In this document: piece after piece, positions 45,541-56,318 of the stretch
Layout: the number at the start of each line of letters is the position of its first letter
How positions within the stretch are numbered: position 1 is the first letter of the stretch
Assembly (NCBI GenBank): GCA_015501605.1
Contig: JADNRZ010000011.1
Location: 1,364,001-1,428,000 of the forward strand
Length of the DNA: 64,000 nt
DNA from: Panaeolus papilionaceus
Taxonomy: Eukaryota; Basidiomycota; Agaricomycetes; Agaricales
Direction of reading: 5' to 3'
Translations under genes and position numbers: made by a program
The notes under the pieces: generated by a model
Database searches by the model: none
What the model was told of the DNA's origin: nothing
Seen by the model: the letters and a program-made list of their open reading frames with translations, nothing else

Positions 45541-47745
45541 TCAATGTTGCAAGTCTTGCACCAGCTGAGCGGCGGTTTGGCTTCGTGGAATGATTCGAAG
45601 CGAAAATGGTGCAGGATAGCTAAATTGTGCAATGTTCATCAGCGGTTGCAACGCATGTGTGGAAGTAAATGTGACCTACGACACAATTCCCTCGGTAGGA
45701 TTGAGCTCTAGCTCAATTGGTTTGCCGTTCTTGTCGAGAGGAGGGAGGATGTCAAAGACAGCAAGTACTGCCGAGACCATAGCGAACAAATTCCTATCGC
45801 TGAAGTGCCTTCCTGGACAGACACTGTTGAACAAAGCACGTCAGGGCCTGCTGAAATACTAAGTACACTGTGACTTCGAATGCGTACCGTCGACCATAGC
45901 CAAACGCAACGTCAGGCTTCATCAATGCTGGATTATTGGAATAGCGATCCGGGTCAAAGACAGATGGGGTTTCGAAGATTGCTTCGTCGTATAACATGCT
46001 CCTGTTGCGTGGAGTCAATATGAGGTGAAGAGAAAGGGAAAACGGCTCACCATGCGTTTCCAATTACTGTGGTCCCTTTAGGGATAAAAAACCCATTGTA
46101 TTCATCATCCTCTGCGGTCATATGTGCGATTGCTGTAGTGTTTCAAATCCAAGAATCAGGGAGGACGGCAGAAGTTCTGAATCTGACTATTGCCTACCGA
46201 ATGGCGCGACCTGGTGCCAACGCATTGTTTCAGAAATGATCGCATCGATGTAAGGAAGTGATGGTCGATCGTTTGCGTCGGGAAGGCGATTAGGGCCAAC
46301 CATAGCATCGATTTCTGCTTGGGCTTTTCTTTGGGCGCCCTGGTTTTTTGCGAGTCCCATTAGAGCTGCCAAAAGGGCTGATCCCGTCTAAAAATGATAA
46401 AGCTGAGCATTATCCCTGAGGATTTCTGCGAAAGGTCATACCGTGTCTCCTCCGGCTAAAGTAAACAATCAAAAGTTGATGTCAGGAAGTATTCACGGTG
46501 AATACATATGCAATATAAGCAACAGCTCCAACGTCTGCAGCGATCTGATTTTCCTCTGCATAGCTTGGATTGTCTTCGGAGGGAAGATTGCTGACTAGCT
46601 CGGCCACTATGGATGGTTCTGCCTCTCCCTTGCGCTAAACAAATATCCCTGGTCAGCGTGATGTTCGGGGAGACACGTGTTGTCCTTCACCAGAGCATCC
46701 TTCACTTCGTTGTATGGTTTATATACAAGCTTATCCGTGATCTTCCTTCCCCGTTCTGCTTCGCGCTTGAACTCAGCCCCAGGGAACCAGGAAGGAATGT
46801 ACTTCAAAATGGGAATATGATCCACCAGATACAGACCCGGGATACCGGCTTTAGCCATTGATTGCAACGATTCCATGATAGTCATCATGTAAGGGTCCTT
46901 GTCGTCATTCGAAATTGTAATACCATAGACCGTTTTCATGATGATGGCTGCAAATAAGCTGCATCGAGTCGTCCTGTTAGCATTTGGACAACTTCAGTGT
47001 TAAGGTAACCTTACTGGTGAATATGCCCTGCAAATGCGTTTGGCTCGCGAAGGAGACGTCCGAGGAAGTGGTGAAGCTCTTTAGTCTGGACTGGGTCATA
47101 CTTTTGGATGGCGTTGACATTGAAATGTTCGTGGAATGCTCTGCGATGGCGGCGCCACCAATTACCATATGGCTGCCACCCCACGTTGAAACTCCAGCCG
47201 AGTCTGTTGCACCCAGCCGCATCAGTGTAAGAAACACAGCAGAATTGCAGGAGACAGGCGAGTGATTCTACTCACAGATCGGTTGCCATAGGCTGGGGAG
47301 GACGTTCTGAGTAAATGGCCGACCGTTTGTCGAAGAGATCATTAGCTTTCTGAACGCTCTGCACGATCAAATAATTATGCCCCATGGCTTCGTAGAAGAT
47401 AAGATCGCCTGAGAACGACAGCAAACTGAGTGTTAGACGGTTCTATTGTTGGCGGAAAGTTAGCGACGTACCATATTTCTTTGACCACTCTTTGTAAACC
47501 GCCCATGGTTTTTTCTCTGGAATTTTACCGTAAATTCCAATTATTGGCCAGCCTCTTGGCCCAGGAGGATAGGGAAGACCTCGAGGGTTGCGATGACGAA
47601 GAGATAGCCAACGAGTGACAATGGCAACTACAACAGCACCACTAGCATACGATGCATATGGATACGTCTCTGTGAAAGAGAGCAGGTACTCCGCTATAGA
47701 GATAACAGTGGAAGATAAATCTGAGGTAGAGAGTTGGGATAGCAT
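45541..47745 (-). CDS. Cytochrome P450 (array copy 1; one damaged splice donor)
   Basis: Eleven minus-strand exons (47745-47472, 47408-47276, 47203-47015, 46973-46691, 46634-46511, 46455-46442, 46387-46198, 46132-46051, 46001-45888, 45823-45680, 45619-45541) would encode 541 aa. Visible are an N-terminal anchor (SYASGAVVVAIVTRWLSL), the PYPPGPRGWPIIG hinge, WRRHRRAFHEHFN, an I-helix part (AGGDT split over a 14-nt exon), an ExxR motif (ETMR), PDRY, and the haem loop FGYGRR-VCPGR with its cysteine intact. Every junction is in phase. The donor after GAVAYI (46510 downward), however, reads CA where copies 2 and 3 read GT, so normal splicing there is doubtful. An ER monooxygenase of unknown substrate. 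An in-frame ATG at 47763 lies too near the TATA box, and 47745 aligns with the start of copy 3. Confidence 0.78.
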
Positions 47746-47774
47746 CGGTGCTGGTAAAAACATTTGGCCAACAG

Positions 47775-47782
47775 TATTTATA
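47775..47782 (-). promoter_or_regulatory. TATA-like box of P450 copy 1
   Basis: TATAAATA on the minus strand about 30 bp before the ATG at 47745 and only about 12 bp before an alternative upstream ATG. The close spacing favours the downstream start and implies a very short leader, or a transcription start beyond the first ATG. Confidence 0.4.
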
Positions 47783-49090
47783 TCAAAAATCGAGGAGATC
47801 CATATCGTTTGACGACCTTCGGACTCTCATCAGGGGACCAATCAGCAGAATTGGATGTTCTGTTGGAACATCAGTACCCGTTCCATGAGAAATAACACAC
47901 CTAGTCTTAGCAGTTCAACAGAAGCATCTCGAGCCATCAGCAGGGATGCGCACAGTGATGTGTCCATTGACTCCATCAAGACATAATTATTACCAGTCGT
48001 TTAGGCAGCGGGACGAGAAGGAAGATGGAAATCGGGAGACACAAGCAAGAATTGAATTGTTATGTAAAGTCAGAGGGTCCACAATTATGTTGCTTGACTC
48101 CAACTTGACTCCTTGTGGAACGCCAAAGGTTCTTCCAACCGCTTTCTCCAGCGGGCCTTATTTTCGCACTCCATGTCCTCAGGTCGCCATTAGAATTGCT
48201 TAGTCTACTTGCTCCATTATCAAAAGAGGTCAACTGTACTGCTACGACAGTAGAATCAGTGTAGATACTTACTCAAACGTTCGGTTTATAGCAGTTAGAA
48301 ATGGCGGCCGCCGAACTTTGAAGGGCTCATGTAGAGAAAGAATGAACCTTCAAGTTTGTGGAACAAAGGAGATTTTCTTGTCGAATCTCGACCTATTGAG
48401 TTGTAGCCAATTCTCAACATATCTGGGGGAGACACTTAGTATAAGTATCAAAGATCGAAAGCACTGCCGAAATCATTGCGATTGAATACAATTTGAAATT
48501 TTGAATACAATCCTCCCTGGACAGGCTCTTCTCACGGAGCAATTTTTGGGTTCCTCTAACTTGTACTACAACCTTCTACGTCAGAGGAACACAAACTCTG
48601 GTAGTGTCATTCCAAGTTTAACATAATACCAAATGGTATATTGGAAGGAGCATTAGACAAGGATACTATGATCTGATATGTTGGGCTAAGCTCAAGCCAG
48701 TGGTGCAAACACAGTTACACACAAGCGTCCTCTAGACCAAACAAAGACAAACCGGATGAGAGTTTAGGTGCTTTCTCTCCCCTTACAACTTGAATCTCAC
48801 CCCTGCCAGTCGCCATTTCGAATGCTTCGTGAAGTGCCGCTGTGCTTGGCTTGACAACGGGCTTACGTATGTACCTGAATCCAGCATCTAGACTCTAGAG
48901 CCGCTCAACATGTCATCTTTATTTTGATATTTGCTGCACAATTAAAGTCAGAAGACATGAATTGTTCGAGCGTCAAAACCTCTGTGGCTAGGCCAAACAG
49001 AAATTCGTGTACATCTACGAATTCTTAAATGTAGCCCTAATTCCATAGCATAGAGGGTTCATGACGCCTAAGAGCCGCAGTTCGACTTAC
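47783..49090. other. Intergenic within the P450 array, no gene seen
   Basis: Spacer between P450 copy 1 and the truncated copy 2. No P450-like segment or other credible frame could be read on either strand. Confidence 0.45.
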
Positions 49091-49990
49091 GATACAAGCC
49101 CTTCGACAGGGTATGCTCTAACTGGATTGGTTTGCCGTTCTCGTCAAGAGGGGGAAGTATATCGAAAACACTAAGTCCGCCTGGAATCATGGCAAACAAG
49201 TTTTTGTCACTAAATTATCTCCCTGGGCAAACCCTATTCAGATAACGAGGTTAAAGGTGGCTTCCAGCAGGATAGAATTTTGATGCAGGGCTCGATACCT
49301 ACCGTACCTTCGACTATAACCAAATGCAACTTCCGGCCTCATAGTGCTTGATTTTTTATAATTACGATTGGAGTTAAATTCATTTGGGTTTTCGAACAAT
49401 TTCTCATTACTGAGCATGGCCCTGTGGACTCGATGTTAGAACGATACAGAAGCAATAAGTCGAAAAAACACAACTGCCGTGCATTTTCAACAACCATGGT
49501 TCCTTTGGGGATAAAATAATAGTCGTATTCGTCGCCCTCCGAGGTCGTATGTGCTATTGCTTTAAACGCTTTATTAAGAATGGCCTGGGGAAACGCTTAT
49601 GGGTATCGAGGTATCGAGGGAATGCATATCAAATGGGGCGACCTGGTGCTATCGCATTGTTTCCAGGATAATCGCATCGACGTATGGTAGGGACAGTCGA
49701 TCGCTTGCTTCAGGAAGGCGGTTGGGTCCAACAACAGCATCGATTTCTGCTTTTACCTTCCTTTGGGCATCGGGGTTTTGGCGAGTCCAATGAGACAAGC
49801 CAGAAGTGTTGAGCCTGTCTGAGAGGGATTCGATAGTCGGTTAGTGCCGTGCTTTGTCTTGTCCTGCCCTGGAAACCCTTACCGTGTCACCTCCAGCTGT
49901 TTACAGCAGAAAATGGATCGGAAAACGCTAAAATTGAAAGGTTTTGCGGATGTGTGCACTCACCAATGTATGCAACGGCTCCTATGTTCT
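49091..49990 (-). pseudogene. Truncated P450 relic (array copy 2)
   Basis: Only the C-terminal half of a P450 is present. It begins in ENIGAVAYIG (49990), continues through the small AGGDT exon (about 49897-49883), TGSTLLACLIGLAKT, PNRLP, the ExxR exon and the haem loop, and stops before the last exon. A one-base loss after GLAK (about 49780) changes frame. The haem-loop sequence reads FGYSRR instead of FGYGRR, and a TAA replaces the codon after VCPGR. The missing N-terminal half and last exon show loss on both sides. The GT donor after GAVAYIG is intact here and serves as a reference for copy 1. Confidence 0.8.
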
Positions 49991-50203
49991 CATGTTCACA
50001 GTGGCCGTGAATTTATCCCAGGTAAAGAGAACTCGAGACAAAACAAAAGATGTATTATTAATTCTGGTTGCGTCCGTCTCTGAAACTGACGGTTTGGCAT
50101 TTGGAGAGAACATCGATGGAACAGCATCATACTAAGAACAGCACACCCTACACAAATCTCACCTGTACATGACCTCTAAACGTTATTCGACGTCGTACAG
50201 CTA

Positions 50204-52435
50204 TCATTGCTGCAAGTCCCTAACCAACTGGGTAGCGGTCTGATTGCGGGGAACGATTCGAACTGAGAACGGAGCTGGATAACTAAAATTTCGAACATTA
50301 TCAAAACCTCGTTGTCAGTAGGTCTGCACTGTTCGACTTACGAGACAAGCCCCTCGAGAGGGTTAAGCTCCACCTCAATTGGCTTGCCAGTCTCGTCAAG
50401 GGGGGGAGTATATCATAAACGGCAAAGACTGCCGCGATGATGGCAAACAGATTTTTATCGCTGAAGTATCTTCCTGGTCAGTGTCTATTCGTATGCAATG
50501 TCAGCGTTAGTAGGACGCTAGGGGGCTGAGTCAAAGTGCCTACCGTCGACCAAAGCAGAACGCCACTTCTGGCTTCACCGTGCCCGGATTGTTAAAGTAG
50601 CGATCAGGATTAAAAACAGACGGCTCTTCAAACAGTTCCTCATCGTTCAGCATGGCCCTGGATTTCGATGTTATCATACGGGACTTAGTAGCAGAAAGGT
50701 GATTTCTTACCATGCATTTCCGATGACGGTAGTTCCTTTAGGAATAAATACCCATCGTATTCATCGTCTTCCGAGGTCATATGAGCAATCGCTGTAGGCG
50801 TCAATGAGGGTGATAACCAATACTCTAGGGATTGAGTCAGAAGGACGACATACTGAATGGCACTACCAAACGCCATCGTATCGTTTCGAGGATGATCGCA
50901 TCGACATATGGAAGCAATGGTCGATCAGTTGCATCGGGAAGACGATTGGGACCAACAGCGGCGTCTATTTCGGCTTGTGCTTTCCTTTGAGCATCTGCGT
51001 TTTTGGCCAGACCAATGAAACATGCTAGAAGCGCTGACCCAGTCTGACCATCGTTTATGTAATATTCCTGGTCAGCATTCCAGCTTCTTGCGTGATCTCG
51101 AAGCATTAATTACCGTGTCAGCTCCAGCTATGAGGGTGAATATATATAAGAACTTGAAAGCACGCCGGACGAAGAGTTATACGCACCAACATAGGCAACT
51201 GCTCCAACATCTGCAGCAATTCTTTCCTGCTCTGCACGAGTAGCATCGTCTTCAGGCGGAAGCTCGCTAATCAAAGCAGCCACAACAGAGGGTTCCGCGA
51301 CTCCTTTTTGCTTCATCGCGAATGATTCAGACTCCAAGTTAGACAAGAGGATGCGTTCTCTACTCACCAATGCCCCCTTGACTTCTTGGTACGGCTTGAA
51401 CACAAGCCTATCCGTAATCTTCTCTGCCCTTTTTGCCTCCCTTTAAATTTTAAACGCGGCACCAGGAAACCATGACGGGACGTATTTCAATATCGGAATG
51501 TGATTGACTAGGTATAATCCTGGTATACCAGCTCTATCTATGCTTCGGTGATTGTCGTCATATATGGATCCTTGTGGTCATTGAGATTGTAATCCCATAG
51601 ACGGTTTTCATGATGATAGCCGCGAACATACTGCCCATCGAGTGATTATTACTTTACGATTTGCTTCAGTTTGAATATAACGTGAAGAAAACTTACTGGT
51701 GGACATGCCCTGAAAATGCGGCTGGCTCTCGAAGGAGATTCACGAGGAATTGGTGATGCTCTTGTGTCTGAATAGGGTCATATTTTTCAATTATATTCGG
51801 ATTGAAATGTTCGTGAAAGGCTTTGCGATGCCTGCGCCACCAATCGCCATATGGCTGCCATGCTAGATTGAAGCTCCAGCCCATCCTATTGTCCCCTTCA
51901 GCAAGTTTTCTGGGTTCTGAATGCTGGACAAGTTATCGATAATTCACTCACAAGTCAACTGCCATAGGCTGAGGGGGCCGGTCGGAGTATATCATCGATC
52001 GCTTATCGAAGAGGTCATTAGACCTCCGTAGGCTCTGCACAATTAAATAATTGTGGCCCATAGCTTGGTAGAAAATGAGATCACCTGTGTTACGAGCCCT
52101 CCCCGTGTCAATTACCCTACTAAGATGCAGAAAGGGTACAAGAACACACCATATTTCTTCGACCAGTCCTTAGATACCGCCCAAGGTTTTTTTTTCGGGA
52201 TATCACGGTAAATTCCAACAATGGGCCAACCTCTTGGTCCAGGAGGGTATGGAAGGCCTCGAGGGTTTTGATGATGCCGACGAGATAGCCATCGGGCTAC
52301 GATGGCTACTACAACAGCCCCTCCAGCATACGAAAGGTACGGATAGAGCTCCTGGAGGGACACCAAGTACTCCCCGATCGTAGATGCAACAGAAGATAAA
52401 GAATCGGGGAGTGACATGAGCAATTGGGGGATCAT
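50204..52435 (-). pseudogene. Full-length but inactivated P450 (array copy 3)
   Basis: The whole gene can be followed with the same exon layout as copy 1: ATG at 52435, anchor YLSYAGGAVVVAIVARWLS, PYPPGPRGWPIVG, MGWSFNLAWQPYGDWW, KGVAEPSVVAALISELP, AGADT, ETIRW, FCFGRR and a C-terminus ending LVRDLQQ at 50204. Lesions are a one-base loss in exon 4 after YGITIS (about 51592), a small deletion after TITEA (about 51540), an in-frame TAA at 51445-51443, and a one-base loss after DEYDGY (about 50752). The haem cysteine codon itself is TGA (50480-50478), preceding PGRYFSDKN. It cannot encode an active P450. Confidence 0.85.
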
Positions 52436-53985
52436 TGGTTCCACATGATAACGATGGTCTCCGAGTACATATACAAATTATCTGGCAGGGAGGCAATGGC
52501 AGCTTCTGAATTGTCTGCGTGTTCATGGGAAAAGGTAATGTAACCTACAACCGCGAAATGGTGACCCTCTCGGAGAGATATGTGTGCGTGGATCTCACTT
52601 GTCCGAATATTGACAGCGATGACTGTCGAAATGGAATGATATCAGAAGCAGAAGGATAGACAGGCGAGCATCTGACTTCGTTATGTTCGCAGTGACCCAC
52701 ATGCTTACCTACAGACATACAGATGCTTGAATTGGAGACCACTCTGAAAAATCTGAATCAGTTACAATCGGATGTCTGTCAAGATTCGGTTGCCCAAAAT
52801 ACATGGCGAAGTTCCAGTGCTCCCGATGAGCGTCTGAATATCGGAGACATCGAGGACGTAGACTTCCAGTTGCAAGTCATGGGTGCTTCGAATGCTCAGG
52901 GTCAACCGTAAACAGTCTCACCAGCATGGGAAGCAATGAGAAAATAGGAGTGAGTGGACCCAAGTGATTGTCCAAGTGAAAGTTGACTCCTCCAGTGACT
53001 CCAATCTTATCGTTGACACTCCTCGGACATCTTATCACGCCCCCTTTCTATGATTCGTCCCTGTTCTTTCTGCTCGTTGCGCTTCGCAACCGAGGCAATG
53101 TCCCATTATTCCTTTCAAAGATTCTTATTGTTCACTGCTGCTTCACAAGATCATTCGAAATCTTGGAGTAATAAGTCACGCGCAATGTAAAAGAGCAAGT
53201 CAACCCGTATTCGAGTTGATCCATTCAATTGAAAAAAAGTTTAAAATAACTAGTATGTGTCGTACAAAAAAAGTTTTTACATAAAAAAAGCTAAAAAAAT
53301 ATAGAGCGGGTGTGTAAGATAACCCAACTTCCATTTCGTTATTACATCGAAATGGCTGAGGGGTTTAAAGAATAATCCGTGTGTAATCTTGCCTTTATGG
53401 TCTAGTTTGATAAAATGTCCTGATGGATGAGATAAAAATGAAAGATGACTGCATGAAAATAGGGTACAGATGATGTGATGAGAAGATAGAGAGAGAGAGA
53501 GAAAGGGAGCCCGAGTGGAGACAGAAAAGGGAGGAAAAAAAACGAATCACAAAAAGGTTAGCATCGTCCTGTGTTCATTATCCGAATCCACTCGTGGCGG
53601 TCTGGCCGGTAAAAAAACACTGACAAAATTTGAATCGGGTGGGGGATGATGGTTGGGTAAAGACGCTTAGAACAATGCCAGGCCTTCGGAAACGATGGCA
53701 GGCGGGTTTTGAGAAGTAAAAAAAAAAACCATTAAAAGCGGGTGGGGAATAGGGATTTGTTAAGGTGCTTAGAAAACCAGACCGCGGGATCGAGATGAAC
53801 ACGGGACGACAGAGAAGAACAAAAGTGACGGACGATGATAGGAAAATACTAGTGATACCTATAATTAAATAGAATGATCGTCGCAAAAGTGTTGGGGACG
53901 ATGACGAGTATGAGAAATGAAAAAGAACCATGGAACCTGAGATGAAAAAGAGGAAATGAAGAGTGAGATGAATGAGGCATAGGAG
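52436..53985. other. Intergenic and 3' flank of the zinc-finger gene
   Basis: The left part is the upstream flank of P450 copy 3, where a 62-codon plus-strand frame at 52723-52911 (LETTLKNLNQLQSD, coiled-coil-like) is open but unsupported. The right part is A-rich and probably includes the long 3' UTR of the C2H2 gene, with a (GA)7 run at 53489-53502. Confidence 0.45.
53489..53502. repeat. (GA)7 microsatellite
   Basis: Seven GA units in the 3' flank of the minus-strand zinc-finger gene. Probably length-variable. Confidence 0.75.
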
Positions 53986-55404
53986 TCAGAATTGCTGATA
54001 GTTGTTCTGAGAGTAGGTGTTTGGGTAGCCGTTGTATACGTTGAAGTCCTTACCAGAAAAGTTTCTGTCGAAGGTCTGCTGGCCGAAGGGAGTGATGTCG
54101 TTGCCAAGATGAGGGTTGTCTAAGTTGGTGCCGGTCGCGTCTAGGTAACCATCGAGCGTCATGTGGGGGTAGAAGTTGTCGACGTTGACGTCGTTGAGTG
54201 CCCAGTTACGACTGTCAAGCTCTACCTCCAAAGACTGGAGGGCCGCAACGGGCTGAGGCTCGATGTAAGTCTGGTTAACGAGAGTGTCGAAAGAAATCGC
54301 CTGGCCGCCAAACTCGTCATCGGAGAACTTGAGGTAGTCATTGAAATCAATCTCAGACTGAATAGCAGTGTTGTCAAATTGGACAGTGTTCGAGGAACCA
54401 GCGACAGCGTAGTTAGAGTTGTCTTGAGCAAAGTTAAAGAACTTGGTGTCCTCGATAGGTTCAAGCTTGACCTGGGGGACCACGACGTTCCATCCCTGGA
54501 GGCTCGTCAACGACTGTTCGGCAGGGTAAGAGTTCATGAAAGGCGGCACAGTGAGCTGCTGAGTGTGGAAGGGGTATTGCTCCAGAGCAACATCGAGAGC
54601 ACTCTTGCTGGGCTTGATGTCCTGGTACATCTGAGGAACCTGAGGAAAGTAGAACGGCTGGCTCGGCATCATCATGTAGACCATGCTATCAGAAGGAGGA
54701 GAGGGAACAGCAGAGCCAGGAGCAGAGCCAGAAAAGGAACGCGGGGCGAGACTCTCATCAGAGGATGAGTCGAGCTGATCGAGTTCTTCATCGGAATCGG
54801 ACCTCTTACCAGCGTTTCGACCAGCACGGAAAAGGCCGAAACTTTCAGAGGCTGATTCGTCGCCGTTATCTTTCATCTGAGACAGGACAGAGACGGGGAT
54901 GCGGTGAGTGCCAGCCTTAGGACGATGGACCCTTCGAGGTCTGTATCCGTGGTGCGAAACGCGATGACGGAGGAGACCAGCAGGGTCTGTGCTTGCGTAC
55001 GAGCAACGTTCGGGTTCGTCCTCGCACTTGTAGGGCTTCTCCTGGGTGTGTCGCCTGATGTGCAACGTGAGCTCGTTCTCGGTGTGAGCCTTATAGAAAC
55101 AATTAGGAAAGTTGCAAGCCTTGTCCCTATGATAATAAACGAATGTCAACGGGGGTTGTAAAACAAGAACAATAAGGTGCTTACTTTTCCTCATGCGTAC
55201 GCATGTGCCTCTTGAGATCATGACGGCGACTTAGAATCTTACCGCACTCAGGGCAAGCTTCTACATTGGTAGCCTATACACAATAATTAGATGACACAAT
55301 AATAGATTAAGAAATGAAGAACGTACTTGAGATTTGCGAGAGCCGCGAGATGCGCCACTGCCACTAGCACTATCGGACTGGTCACGAGTTCTGACTGGAG
55401 CCAT
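53986..55404 (-). CDS. C2H2 zinc-finger transcription factor, three fingers
   Basis: Three exons (55404-55327, 55273-55185, 55126-53986) give 435 aa. After a short Ser/Arg-rich start (MAPVRTRDQSDSASGSGASR) come three fingers. Finger 1 is CPECGKILSRRHDLKRHMRTH (C-x2-C-x12-H-x3-H). Finger 2 has C-x4-C-x12-H-x3-H (CNFPNC, LHIRRH) and finger 3 has C-x6-C-x12-H-x3-H (CEDEPERC, LRHRVSHH). A basic patch (YRPRRVHRPKAGTHR) may aid DNA binding or nuclear import. The rest is acidic, Ser/Pro- and Asn/Gln-rich (DSDEELDQLDSSSDES, FNDYLKFSDDEFGG), as in activation domains. Finger 1 spans the second exon, so a model starting in exon 3 would miss it. Targets are unknown. The gene lies beside the P450 array, but a regulatory link is only a guess. 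Confidence 0.88.
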
Positions 55405-56318
55405 TCTCAAATAGGTAAATTGGTGTAGGTGTCGAAGTGGAGAAGATTCGCGTGAACTTTGCGATTTCGGGGAAGGGGATTCAATCTGGGGAGATTGTGA
55501 GTGTAATTGAACTGGGAAACGAGGATGAGATGTCGAACAGCCCTCATCCCTGCCCTCGTCTTATAGCACTAGAAAAAAAAGTTGGATTGGTTTTCGACGA
55601 AGGTGCAAAATTACTGGATAAGGCGCTAACGAGTCGGTTTTACCATGTTAGGGGGACACCCAACGCCTCATCGCCAAACACGTATTTTCCTCCGGATTGG
55701 CCAAGAAAATGTTTTGAAAAATACGTGAAAAATTCCCTTGAAAGGAAGTATTCTGCGAGACAAAAACAATGCAGGCCGGCCGGGAGATATCCAAAGGCAA
55801 CCATGAGGCAAAAGAGTGGCAACGAACCCTTTGTTCTCTCCAAGACTGATGCAGAACTTAGCCGATTCCTTGTTTTAGGAATTTTTATGTCTTCTGGTGC
55901 CTAGATGGTCATTTAGGTCCTTGCAAAATCACCTTATATAGTTATTCATGCTTTTCCTCAACAGTACAGACGATGAGCAGCATTGTTGAAGGATTGGCGG
56001 TCAAAGCGTCGATGTGGTACTGCAGCAGAAGATAATCACGCGTATCTGGCAATGCGTCCATCCCTTTTAAGGTCGATTACGGCAGCACTGTTTTTAAGCA
56101 TTACGGCACTCTCACTAAGCTTGCCTTAAATCAATAGCTCGTAGTGGAAGCTTGAGTTGTAAAATAATTCTCAAATAAACCTCAGGCAACGGGTCTTCCA
56201 TTCATTTTATACAAGATCCATACAACATAACAAACATAGATTCTTGTATCACCAATATAAGAAAGAACAAAAAAGAAATCCTAAATCACAACCACGAGAT
56301 ATTCCTCTATGAAGTATC
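55405..56318. other. Intergenic, promoter of the zinc-finger gene
   Basis: Upstream flank of the C2H2 gene and 3' flank of the VHS-GAT gene. A 155-codon plus-strand frame lies here (55437-55904) but opens at GTG, overlaps the promoter or 5' UTR of the minus-strand gene and shows no domain, so I do not call it. Confidence 0.45.

Noticed and set aside
11175..52435. One biosynthetic cluster joining the isocyanide synthase and the P450 array
   Set aside because: More than 30 kb and several unrelated intact genes lie between them, and at most one P450 copy could work.
52723..52911. 62-codon plus-strand frame with a coiled-coil-like start
   Set aside because: Too short and isolated; no transcript or family evidence.
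54163..54768. 201-codon frame antisense to the zinc-finger gene
   Set aside because: Valine/arginine-rich mirror of the acidic coding strand; a typical shadow frame.
55437..55904. 155-codon plus-strand frame upstream of the zinc-finger gene
   Set aside because: It opens at GTG, overlaps the promoter or 5' UTR of the divergent gene and shows no domain, signal peptide or splice structure.
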